From Rhizobiales bacterium GAS188 (GTDB lineage: Bacteria; Pseudomonadota; Alphaproteobacteria; Rhizobiales; Beijerinckiaceae), in assembly GCA_900104855.1 (NCBI GenBank), contig FNSS01000001.1:4588001-4652000 (forward strand): a DNA stretch of 64,000 nucleotides. The letters run 5' to 3'. A program made the position numbers and the translations under genes. The notes beneath the pieces are model-generated. The model was not told the origin of the DNA and made no database searches. It saw only the letters and a list, made by a program, of their open reading frames with translations. Numbering within the stretch: the stretch's first letter is position 1; the number at the start of each line of letters is the position of its first letter. Of the stretch, positions 36,422 to 44,400 are shown one piece after another.

Positions 36422-37968
36422 TGAGGAAAGCCAAAGTCCTGCTCGATCGCAACTTCGCGATCGGGCACACCGATCCACGCTTGTTCGGCGCCTTCGTCGA
36501 GCATCTCGGGCGTTGCGTCTATGGCGGCATCTACGAGCCCGGTCATCCGACGGCCGATCGCAACGGCTTTCGTCGCGATGTGCTCGATCTCGTGAAGGAG
36601 CTCGGTCCCACCATCATGCGCTACCCCGGCGGCAATTTCGTCTCGGGCTATAATTGGGAGGACGGTGTCGGCCCTGTGAAGGACAGGCCGAGGCGGCTCG
36701 ATTATGCCTGGTTCTCGACGGAACCGAACAGCTTCGGCACCAACGAGTTCATCGACTGGTGCCGGGCCGCCAAGGTCGAGCCCATGCTCGCCGTCAATCT
36801 CGGGACACGAGGCCCGCAGGATGCTGGTTATTTCGTCGAATATTGCAACCATCCTGGCGGTACGGCGCTGTCCGATCTGCGCCGCAAGCATGGTTGGGAG
36901 AAGCCGCACGGCGTGAAATTCTGGTGCCTCGGCAACGAGATGGATGGGCCTTGGCAGACCGGCGCGAAGACCGCCGAGGAATATGGCCGTATTGCCGTCG
37001 AGGCCGCGAAAGTGATGCGCTGGGCCGACAAGTCGATCGAGCTCGCGGCCTGCGGCTCCTCCGGCCGCACCATGCCGAGCTTCGGTTTCTGGGAGGATAC
37101 GGTGCTGCAGCACTCATTCGACGAGGTCGAATGGATCTCGCTCCACACCTATCTCAACAACTGGAAGGACGATCCACCGTCCTTCCTGGCGAGCCCTGAC
37201 CTCATGGACGCCTTCATCGAAGAGGTGGTGGCGATCGCCGACGCCGTCGCGGCCAAGCGCCGGTCCTCGAAGCGCATCATGCTGAGCTTCGACGAATGGA
37301 ATGTCTGGTATCGCACCCGACGCCCGCGCGAGAACCGCATCAAGCCCGGCTGGCCCGTCGCGCCGCCGATCCTCGAGGAGATCTACAACACGGAGGACGC
37401 TCTCGCCTTCGGAGGCGCCTGCATCTCGCTCCTCAACCACGCCGACCGGGTGCGATGCGGCTGCCTCGCGCAGCTCGTGAACGTGATCGCTCCGATCATG
37501 ACCGAGACGGGCGGCCCTGCCTGGCGCCAGACCATCTTCTATCCGTTCGCCCAGATGAGCCGCTATGGGCGCGGCGACGTGCTTCGAACCAAGATCGACT
37601 GCGAGACCTATTCCACGGCGATCTATGATCCGCGCGGAACGGTGGAGCAGTTCTATCCTGTCGCGGCGGCGCCCTATCTCAAGCTCGCGGCAGTGGCGAA
37701 TGACAACGGCGGCCTGTCGCTTTTCGCGCTCAACCGCGATCTCGAAGGAGAACTGGACGTCACGGTCGATGCGCGCGGCTTCGGCAAGCTCGCTCTGGGC
37801 GAGGCGCAAGTGCTCCATGACAGCGACTTGAAGGCCGTCAACACCAAGGACAAGCCCGAGCGGGTGAGGCCAGCGAAGCTGCGCCGCCTCAAGATCGATG
37901 GCGGGCTGGTGAGGATGAAGCTGCCACCTGCCTCATGGAGCGTCGTCGATTTGGTCGCCGCGACTTGA
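36421..37968 (+). CDS. Alpha-L-arabinofuranosidase, GH51
   Basis: The 515-residue enzyme removes terminal arabinofuranose from arabinans, arabinoxylan fragments or plant glycosides. The TIM-barrel catalytic residues are visible: Glu173 in CLGNEMDGPW (acid/base) and Glu292 in SFDEWNVWY (nucleophile). MRYPGGNFVSGYNWEDG and the C-terminal beta-sandwich complete the family. There is no signal peptide, so it acts in the cytoplasm on imported substrates. It overlaps the upstream ATPase stop by one base. Confidence 0.94.
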   Translation: MRKAKVLLDRNFAIGHTDPRLFGAFVEHLGRCVYGGIYEPGHPTADRNGFRRDVLDLVKELGPTIMRYPGGNFVSGYNWEDGVGPVKDRPRRLDYAWFSTEPNSFGTNEFIDWCRAAKVEPMLAVNLGTRGPQDAGYFVEYCNHPGGTALSDLRRKHGWEKPHGVKFWCLGNEMDGPWQTGAKTAEEYGRIAVEAAKVMRWADKSIELAACGSSGRTMPSFGFWEDTVLQHSFDEVEWISLHTYLNNWKDDPPSFLASPDLMDAFIEEVVAIADAVAAKRRSSKRIMLSFDEWNVWYRTRRPRENRIKPGWPVAPPILEEIYNTEDALAFGGACISLLNHADRVRCGCLAQLVNVIAPIMTETGGPAWRQTIFYPFAQMSRYGRGDVLRTKIDCETYSTAIYDPRGTVEQFYPVAAAPYLKLAAVANDNGGLSLFALNRDLEGELDVTVDARGFGKLALGEAQVLHDSDLKAVNTKDKPERVRPAKLRRLKIDGGLVRMKLPPASWSVVDLVAAT

Positions 37969-37980
37969 GGCAAATGTAAA

Positions 37981-38949
37981 ATGGGGCTGCGCGAGCACAT
38001 GAACCTCCCGGTCAAACCCGAACGCAGCTTCCTGCACATCAACCCCGAGCGGGATTTCGGCGTCATCAGGGGGCTGGCATCGCCGGTGCGTATCCGTATC
38101 CTCAAGGCGCTGAGGCGTCTCGGGCCCATGAACATCAATCAGATCGCGGACGCACTGAAGCTGCCGCAATCGACCATCGCCACCAACATCCAGGTGCTGG
38201 AAGAGGCGGACCTGATTCTCACCCAGATCGGCAAGGCGACCAAAGGGCAGCAGAAGATCTGCTCGGCCCGCTTCGACGAAATCGTGGTCCGTCTCGACGG
38301 CGAGCCGCCCAAGCGCAAGGACAATATCATCGAGGTCGAGATGCCGCTCGGCCTCTACACCAGCTACAATGTCAGCGTTCCCTGCGGCATGTGCTCGAGG
38401 CAGGCCATCATCGGCTTTCTCGACGTGCCGGATCTGTTCCTCGATCCGGGCCGGGTGAAGGCAGCGCTCCTCTGGTTTGGGCGCGGCTATGTCGAATACA
38501 AGTTCCCCAACAACGCCAAGGCGCTGAAGGCTGAGATCGAGGCCATTGAGATCATCATGGAGCTATCCTCGGAGGTGCCCGGCACCAATGCGGACTGGCC
38601 CTCCGACATCAGCCTCTGGGTGAACGACCTCAAGGTCGGCACCTGGACGTCGCCGGGAGATTTCGGCGACCGGCGTGGCACCTACACGCCACGCTGGTGG
38701 AAGCTCGAAGGCTCCCAATATGGCGAGTTGACGCGCTGGCGGATTTCGGAAAAAGGCACCTTCCTCGGCGGTCGCAAGCTCTCGGATATCACGCTCGCGG
38801 ACCTGAAAACCGCCGATCATCACTCCATCCGTTTGCGGATCGGCATCGACGAGAACGCCTCACATCCCGGAGGCGTGAACATCTTCGGCAAGGGTTTCGG
38901 CAACCACGATCACGACATCCTGATGCGATTGCATCTGAAGCCTCGATAG
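37981..38949 (+). CDS. ArsR-type HTH transcriptional regulator with C-terminal sensor domain
   Basis: The product has 322 residues. Residues about 25-90 form a winged helix (LASPVRIRILKALRRLGPMNINQIADALKLPQSTIATNIQVLEEADL). The remaining 220 residues contain cysteines in VPCGMCSRQAIIG and a WPSDISLWVNDLKVGTWTSPGDFGDRRG segment that looks like a sugar-binding beta domain. It follows the arabinofuranosidase by 12 bases and probably controls this operon. Confidence 0.8.
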   Translation: MGLREHMNLPVKPERSFLHINPERDFGVIRGLASPVRIRILKALRRLGPMNINQIADALKLPQSTIATNIQVLEEADLILTQIGKATKGQQKICSARFDEIVVRLDGEPPKRKDNIIEVEMPLGLYTSYNVSVPCGMCSRQAIIGFLDVPDLFLDPGRVKAALLWFGRGYVEYKFPNNAKALKAEIEAIEIIMELSSEVPGTNADWPSDISLWVNDLKVGTWTSPGDFGDRRGTYTPRWWKLEGSQYGELTRWRISEKGTFLGGRKLSDITLADLKTADHHSIRLRIGIDENASHPGGVNIFGKGFGNHDHDILMRLHLKPR

Positions 38950-38963
38950 CGCTGCCGCCGCGG

Positions 38964-39887
38964 TTACAGCGGAGTTGCCGCGGCCTGGGCCATCTTCTCG
39001 CGCAGCCAGACAGCTCCGAAATCGGCGCTGGAGCGCTCGTGCCAGATCATGCGGTAGTCGAAGCTCTTGATCTGGAGCGGAGGCCGGAAAGTGATGAGGT
39101 TGTTCGCGTCCGACAGCTGCCGCATTGCCCGCCCTGGCAAAGTGAGAATGGCATCGGTCGACGCCGTCATCAGGGCGGCCGTTGCGAAATAGGGCAACTG
39201 CGCCGCGATCTTTCGACGCCGGCCGATTTGAACGAGCGCCTCATCGACGACGCCGGTTCGATCGCCGAAAACGCTGACGAGAATATGCGAATAGGCGAGA
39301 TAGGCATCCAGCCGCATCTCCCCGTCACGCAAATGCGCTGCTGCCGGGTGGCCACGCCTGATCGCGCTCGCATAATCGTCCGTGAACAGGTGGCAACTAT
39401 GGAGGTTCGATGGCGCGGTGCCGCTGCTGAACAATACCAGTTCCAGCTCCCCCGTCGCGAGGCAGCGGAATGCCTCGCGAGAGAATGCGGATATCTCGAT
39501 TGCCGATCTGGGCGCTTCGGTCGCGACCAACCTGAGCAGATTCGGCAGAAGGGCCAGTGCGCCATAGTCCGTAGTGGCAATTCGAAAAACTCGCTCGGTC
39601 GTCACCGGCGAAAACCGCGGCGCTTCGAGAAACTCCTCCAGCCCATTCAGAACGCCGATGAGCGGGTTGGACAGCACAAGGGCGCGTTCGGTCGGCAACA
39701 TTGAGCCGGCGCCCTTCACCAAGAGCTTGTCGTCGAACAAAAGCCGTAGCCGCGCCAGGGCGCGGCTCACTGCCGGTTGACTCATATTGAGGCGCTGCGC
39801 CGTTGCCACGGTGCTGCGGGTCTCCAGCAAATTGTGGAGCACCAGGAGAAGGTTCAGATCGACATGGCGTAAATCCGTACGACGCAT
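38964..39887 (-). CDS. LysR family transcriptional regulator
   Basis: The 307-residue regulator has a NodD-like N-terminal HTH (LNLLLVLHNLLETRSTVATAQRLNMSQPAVSRALARLR), followed by the periplasmic-binding-like effector domain. Effector and target genes are not obvious: a truncated permease gene starts about 100 bases away on the other strand. A LysR-type dyad lies just upstream of the start. Confidence 0.92.
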   Translation of the reverse strand: MRRTDLRHVDLNLLLVLHNLLETRSTVATAQRLNMSQPAVSRALARLRLLFDDKLLVKGAGSMLPTERALVLSNPLIGVLNGLEEFLEAPRFSPVTTERVFRIATTDYGALALLPNLLRLVATEAPRSAIEISAFSREAFRCLATGELELVLFSSGTAPSNLHSCHLFTDDYASAIRRGHPAAAHLRDGEMRLDAYLAYSHILVSVFGDRTGVVDEALVQIGRRRKIAAQLPYFATAALMTASTDAILTLPGRAMRQLSDANNLITFRPPLQIKSFDYRMIWHERSSADFGAVWLREKMAQAAATPL

Positions 39888-39891
39888 AACC

Positions 39892-39912
39892 CTAATTCGC
39901 TAAATTCATTAG
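39892..39912. promoter_or_regulatory. LysR-type T-N11-A dyad
   Basis: CTAAT and ATTAG are separated by exactly 11 bases, matching the LysR-box pattern. It lies five bases upstream of the lysR start codon, so binding would block the gene's own expression and could act on the divergent side. Confidence 0.55.
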
Positions 39913-39995
39913 ACGCATGATACTGCGAGGATCACCTTGCGTCCATGTCGTCAACATGGCCGCGCCAACGAGATGAAAGCGTCCGTTCGTCCACG

Positions 39996-40316
39996 TGGAG
40001 CGCTCCGAGCCGGCTGCTCGCAGCGGCGACGCTCGGCGCCGGCAGGCCGCGCACGATCCTGCGCGTAAACCTCCCTTTGATGAGGAACGGGTTGATCGCG
40101 GCGTTGATCTTCGGCTTCCTTCTGTCATTCGAAGAGTTGACCGTGGCGATGTTCGTCGGCGGCGGGCTCAAGACCACACTGCCTAAGCAGATGTGGGACA
40201 ATATCCTGCTCCAGCTGGACCCGACACTTGCGGCAGCGTCCGTCGCGATACTCGTGATCGTCGCCGCACTCTTCCTGCTGGCTGAATATCTGCGATCCGG
40301 AGAGGCTCGGCCATGA
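39996..40316 (+). pseudogene. 3' remnant of a polyamine-type ABC permease gene
   Basis: The frame encodes AAATLGAGRPRTILRVNLPL, then MRNGLIAALIFGFLLSFEEL and a TVAMFVGGGLKTTLPKQMWD segment, the last third of a PotC/PotI-type permease (EAA loop plus two helices). The first two thirds are missing: upstream lies only the LysR promoter. There is no proper start, and no ATPase gene follows. A fragment left by deletion. Confidence 0.75.
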
Positions 40317-40401
40317 CCGTCCAATACGAGGCCGCGTCGGAACTTGTTGTGACCCGCTTTCGCGGTTGGGATATGGCGATTTTCTCTACCCTCAACAACA
40401 A

Positions 40402-41118
40402 ATGGAGACGAATGTGAGGTCAATGCAAACCCATAACGGAGTGTCTTCGATTGAGGTAGCTCCTGCCACAAGCGAGCGCGGCTTCAATCCGGGCGCCACC
40501 CAGGAATTCTTCGACCGTCAGGAGATCATGGAGCTTGTAAGGCTCGAGAGGTTCTGGCGAGACCAGTGCAAATGGGATAGGCTCGCCGCCGCCTATACAG
40601 AGGATTCCGAGGTCTGCACAACTTGGTTCCGCGGAACGGGCGCCGAGTTCGCGGCTGCGTCTCGCGAAATGTACCAGGTTCGCGGCGCTCGCGGAAAACA
40701 CATGATCTGGCCGGCGTCGGTTCGGATCAACGGCGATCGTGCGATCTGCGAGAGTCCCGGAACGATCTATTCACGCAGCATATTCAATGGAGTCGAAGTC
40801 GACCTCATGAACTACGCCCGCTTTCATTCGCTTGTCGTTCGGACGAATGCCGGCTGGCGGTTGAAAACCTTCACGGGTATCTACCAAAAAGACACGATGA
40901 CCCCTGTGAACTCGACTGAAAGCCTGCCGGTCGATTGGGATGAGCTCAAGACTTTCAGGACATCGTATCGCTTCCTGTCGTACTCGCTCATGCAGCGCGG
41001 ATATGTCGTCCCGCAAGATCTTCCGGGCGATGATCGCCCCGATATCGTCAATGCCCATTGTGCGAAGGCGGATCGCTGGCTCGAAACCGGAGAGGCACCA
41101 TTCCCGCAGCGCTCATGA
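40402..41118 (+). CDS. NTF2-like (SnoaL_4 type) protein
   Basis: The product has about 238 residues. The core is the SnoaL-like cone fold: FFDRQEIMELVRLERFWRDQCKWDRLAAAYTEDSEVCTTWFRGTGAEF. YSRSIFNGVEVDLMNYARFHSLV and RLKTFTGIYQKDTM follow. Such proteins include small subunits of ring hydroxylases, polyketide cyclases and dehydratases. ATG 40402 has no SD; GTG 40414 (GGAG six bases upstream) or ATG 40423 may be the true start. Confidence 0.75.
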   Translation: METNVRSMQTHNGVSSIEVAPATSERGFNPGATQEFFDRQEIMELVRLERFWRDQCKWDRLAAAYTEDSEVCTTWFRGTGAEFAAASREMYQVRGARGKHMIWPASVRINGDRAICESPGTIYSRSIFNGVEVDLMNYARFHSLVVRTNAGWRLKTFTGIYQKDTMTPVNSTESLPVDWDELKTFRTSYRFLSYSLMQRGYVVPQDLPGDDRPDIVNAHCAKADRWLETGEAPFPQRS

Positions 41119-41549
41119 TCCAAATGGGCGTCCTCCCATGATTTGTCGATCGGTCAGCGCTTGAGCATAGCGGGGCTTTGAACTCGTCGTGCCGGTGGAG
41201 GTCGCTGCGTCTGATCGACGTGAAGTCTCGGTAACAACAACCAAGATGGAGCGCGCAAGCTCGGGCGTGGCCCATTCCAAATGGAACGTGGAGCCTTCGT
41301 CAGGTCGCCGGGAATGGCGTCCCCTGTCGGGCGATAGGCTGTGCCGCGCCTCGAGCGCTCCGTTCCCTGTTCATCGGAATAATCGATCATCGTCTACGGA
41401 AAAGGATGCTTGCTCGGGACGCTCTTCTCGACAACATCAAGCAGCGTTCGTTCTGAAGGCGCCAAGCGATAGGAAGGCAAGCTCCATTGGTTGACGGCAC
41501 AGGGTGGCACCGGAGGTCGAACACATGCGCTCACACACGGAAAGTACCA
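41119..41549. other. 431-base gap, no gene seen
   Basis: Located between the NTF2-like and flavin reductase genes. Frames are open on both strands but none carries a motif or a good start. It is long for an intergenic region within a same-strand cluster and probably holds the flavin reductase promoter. Confidence 0.45.
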
Positions 41550-42065
41550 ATGCATGCTCATGTCGATCCAGTCCGATTCCGCGAAGCCATGCGGCTGACG
41601 GCATCGGGCGTCACGGTTGTGACGAGCGACGGACCGTCCGGACCCGCCGGTCTCACGGCTTCGACGTTCCAATCCCTCTCAATGGATCTGCCGTCGGTCA
41701 TGGTTTGCATCCATGTCGAAAGCCGAAATCTCTCTGCGATACTGAAGAATCGAGTGTTCGTCGCCAATGTTCTCGCAGTCGATCAGGAGAAGATAGCGAG
41801 TAGATTCGCCCAGTCCCTACAAGGACGTCCAGACGATCGCTTTGCGCATGAGCAATGGCGAGCTATCGTAACCGGCGCGCCAGCTCTCTACGGAGCGCTT
41901 TGCAATTTCGATTGCACCGTCACGAACGTCTTCACCCATGCATCGCACAAGATCGTCGTCGGTGAAGTGCTGGCTGTCGAAGTCAGCGACGCAGAGCCGT
42001 TGATCTATTCCAACCGGGCTTATCGGGCGTTGAAGGCCGCCATCGATCAGCCGCATTCCGCATGA
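41550..42065 (+). CDS. Flavin reductase-like protein
   Basis: The 171-residue protein has the FMN-binding split-barrel pattern: FREAMRLTASGVTVVTSDG, GLTASTFQSLSMDLPSVMVC, then FVANVLAVDQEKIASRFA and HKIVVGEVLAV. Members are NAD(P)H:flavin oxidoreductases supplying reduced FMN/FAD to two-component monooxygenases. No monooxygenase is encoded beside it in this window. GGAAAG precedes ATG 41550. Confidence 0.88.
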   Translation: MHAHVDPVRFREAMRLTASGVTVVTSDGPSGPAGLTASTFQSLSMDLPSVMVCIHVESRNLSAILKNRVFVANVLAVDQEKIASRFAQSLQGRPDDRFAHEQWRAIVTGAPALYGALCNFDCTVTNVFTHASHKIVVGEVLAVEVSDAEPLIYSNRAYRALKAAIDQPHSA

Positions 42066-42188
42066 CCCACCCGCTCCAAGGCCGGACCGCTCATGTGGAT
42101 GCGGAATTGATCGAGGTGACGGTGCGGCTGCGCGGCTGAACGCGAGTCCGAACGGGGTTCGGGCCATTCGCAATCAATCGGCGGCGAT

Positions 42189-43208
42189 CTAGCTGCCGTT
42201 GCGCGAGCGAAGCTCGGGAATGAACATCTCCGACCAGCTTGCCGGCCTGACCTTGATGCTGCCCGCGAGGTTCATGAAGTCCGCGAATTCCATGACCTTG
42301 TTCGGCGTCGCGGAGAATTGCGTGTCCGGATCCTCGAGCATCTTCAAAACCTCCTCTTGCGTCACCTTCACCTTCGAGCTGCGCACGAAAATCTCGGCTG
42401 CCTGCTTCTTGTCCCTGGCGATGAAGGCGCAGGCCTCGTCGAGGGCGGCGAGGAAGGCGCTTGCGGTCTTGGGGTTGGCGTCGACGAATCTCTTCGGCGC
42501 GTAGACGACGTCGAGCGTGATGTTGCCGATGGCGTCGACCGAATTGGCGACGCGATGGATCTTAGGATTGGCGAGCTCGAGATAGGAGAAGGGCGGCGAG
42601 GTGAAATGCGCCGTCACCTCGGTTCCGCCCGACATCAGGGTTGCCAGTGCGTCCGGGTGCGGCAGGCTTACGGTGAGCGTGTCGAGCTTGGCGAAGTTCT
42701 CGCGGCCGAATTGCTTGGCGACCATCATCTGCAGCACCACGGCCGACAGCGAGGTCTTGATGCCGGGGAGCGCGATCTTGTCCTTCGGCGTGAAATCGGC
42801 GAGCGACTTCACATTCGGATTGTTGGAATTCAGGTAGAGCGAGGTCGCGCTCAAGCCGCTGATGCCGATGACCTCTACGCTCGGAATGCCCTTTGCCTTC
42901 GCCCAGAGTGTCACGAAGCCGGGCGCACCGGTTCCGGCGAAATCGAGCGTGCCCGCCATCATGGCGTCGTTGATGACGTTGCCGCCATCGAACAGAAACC
43001 ATTTCGTCTTGACGTCGCCCAGCCCCTGCCTGGCGGCCTCCTTCTCGAAGAGCTTTTGATCCTCCATCACGATCAGCGGCAGATAGAGGATGCCGTAGCC
43101 CTTCGAGATGCGCACCTCCTGCGTTTCGGCCAGGCTCTGCGAGGTGCCCGCCGCCAAGATCGCCGCCGCCACGGCGAGTGCGGCAATTCCCGCCTGAAAG
43201 GGTTTCAT
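42189..43208 (-). CDS. NitT/TauT-type ABC substrate-binding protein (orphan)
   Basis: The 339-residue periplasmic protein has a signal peptide (ending SQSLAE) and the NMT1/SsuA-like fold, with NVINDAMMAGTLDFAGTGAPGF and ALDEACAFIARDKKQAAEIF. Binding proteins of this type carry sulfonates, nitrate, thiamine precursors or aromatic acids. No permease or ATPase gene is adjacent, so it must work with components encoded elsewhere or is a remnant of a larger operon. GAGGAGGAG precedes the ATG. Confidence 0.88.
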   Translation of the reverse strand: MKPFQAGIAALAVAAAILAAGTSQSLAETQEVRISKGYGILYLPLIVMEDQKLFEKEAARQGLGDVKTKWFLFDGGNVINDAMMAGTLDFAGTGAPGFVTLWAKAKGIPSVEVIGISGLSATSLYLNSNNPNVKSLADFTPKDKIALPGIKTSLSAVVLQMMVAKQFGRENFAKLDTLTVSLPHPDALATLMSGGTEVTAHFTSPPFSYLELANPKIHRVANSVDAIGNITLDVVYAPKRFVDANPKTASAFLAALDEACAFIARDKKQAAEIFVRSSKVKVTQEEVLKMLEDPDTQFSATPNKVMEFADFMNLAGSIKVRPASWSEMFIPELRSRNGS

Positions 43209-43378
43209 ATGCTCCTCCTCGCCCGCCTTCGACCCGATGATAACGAAGAACACGATTCCGACGAAGAGGCCAAGGATGAATGCTGGGGTCAGCCGACACG
43301 TCCGGGCGACGTGGCTCGGGATCGGTTGATGCGCAGGCGATGCTGCATTGCGATGCGCTGTTAATACAGGGAGATTTA

Positions 43379-43414
43379 CAGCAAAGACGACTTTCTCGAG
43401 GGTCGTCTTTGCTG
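43379..43414. terminator. 13-bp perfect inverted repeat between SBP and GST genes
   Basis: CAGCAAAGACGAC (43379-43391) pairs with GTCGTCTTTGCTG (43402-43414) across a 10-base loop. It lies 115 bases past the GST stop, on the transcript reading leftward, and could end that transcript, but no U-run follows on either strand. It overlaps a second palindrome GCTGCA-T-TGCAGC (43411-43423). An operator or a mobile-element footprint is also possible. The rest of this 320-base gap holds no gene. Confidence 0.5.
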
Positions 43415-43528
43415 CATTGCAGCATTGTTGCGGAGGGCCGCCGAAAGCGTATATCGGGGCCCGATCCGCAACACAATACTTTGCCGGCTATAATAACTTC
43501 ACAGGGTCGACAAAGCGATGACCAATCA

Positions 43529-44170
43529 TCAGGGAAGCTCGTTCGATGAATGAGGATCGATCGCGTAGTCATAGCGCTCGGCCAGGAAGCCATCCTGCGA
43601 GCGAATGCGCCCCACCCAGGCGCGGAAATGCGGATAGGCGTCGGCCGAAACCCGGGCATCCTCGGCGAGATGCGCATAGGCGAAGATCGAGATGTCGGCG
43701 ATCGTGTAGTCGTCGCCCGCGATGAAGGCGCGGCCGGCGAGCTCGCGGTCGAGGATGCGCAGCGCCTTTTCCGAGGCGCTCACCCGCGACGCCACCATCG
43801 CCGGCGGTCGTGCAGGGAGCTTGCCGGTCAGCGTCCAGTGGCGAAGGCTGCCGATGCTGCTCTGGACATAATCGGCCTCGAAGGACAGCCATTGCAGCAC
43901 CTTGGCGGCCGCGAAGGGCTCCGCCGGGCAATAGCGGCTTCCCTGTGAGAGATACCAGAGGATGGCGTTCGATTCGGACAGCACGCGCCCGTCCTCGAGC
44001 CGGATCGCCGGCACGGCGCCGGTCGGGTTGACGCCGAGATATTCGGGATCCTGGCCGCGGCCTTCGAAGATGCTGACGATCTCGACGCGGTAAGGCCTTT
44101 GGAGGTGGTGCAATAATTGGCGCACCTTCCAGGCATTTTGCGAGGGCAGATAATCGTAGAGGGTGATCAT
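43529..44170 (-). CDS. Glutathione S-transferase family protein
   Basis: The 213-residue cytosolic protein starts MITLYDYLPSQNAWKVRQLL, the thioredoxin-fold half, with the cis-Pro and ES pair in GAVPAIRLEDGRVLSESNAIL. The C-terminal helical domain has FIAGDDYTIADISIFAYAH. This resembles the YfcG/nu-class group. It is divergent from the TcuA-like gene across 230 bases. The substrate is unknown. Confidence 0.9.
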   Translation of the reverse strand: MITLYDYLPSQNAWKVRQLLHHLQRPYRVEIVSIFEGRGQDPEYLGVNPTGAVPAIRLEDGRVLSESNAILWYLSQGSRYCPAEPFAAAKVLQWLSFEADYVQSSIGSLRHWTLTGKLPARPPAMVASRVSASEKALRILDRELAGRAFIAGDDYTIADISIFAYAHLAEDARVSADAYPHFRAWVGRIRSQDGFLAERYDYAIDPHSSNELP

Positions 44171-44400
44171 GATGGTCTCAGCCGTTGGGTCATGGACGAG
44201 GCCGAGCCTGCGCGAACGGCGGCCGCTTTCGCACCCCGCTTCTTGCGGCGACATTCAAGCTGCAGATACGGGATCGCCGGCACCGCGAATTGACCGAATC
44301 GTGATGCAGGCGGCGCATTTGTCCTTGGTGTGCAATTGCATACGATGGCGCATGGCGACAGAATGCCTGGCGGAAAGCAGCGTCCCGGAGAGGCTTCTGA

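Noticed and set aside
40313-40417. 34-codon frame starting in the stop of the permease remnant (ATGA)
   Set aside because: An ATPase gene would be expected here, but the sequence does not resemble an ABC ATPase start and the frame soon ends.
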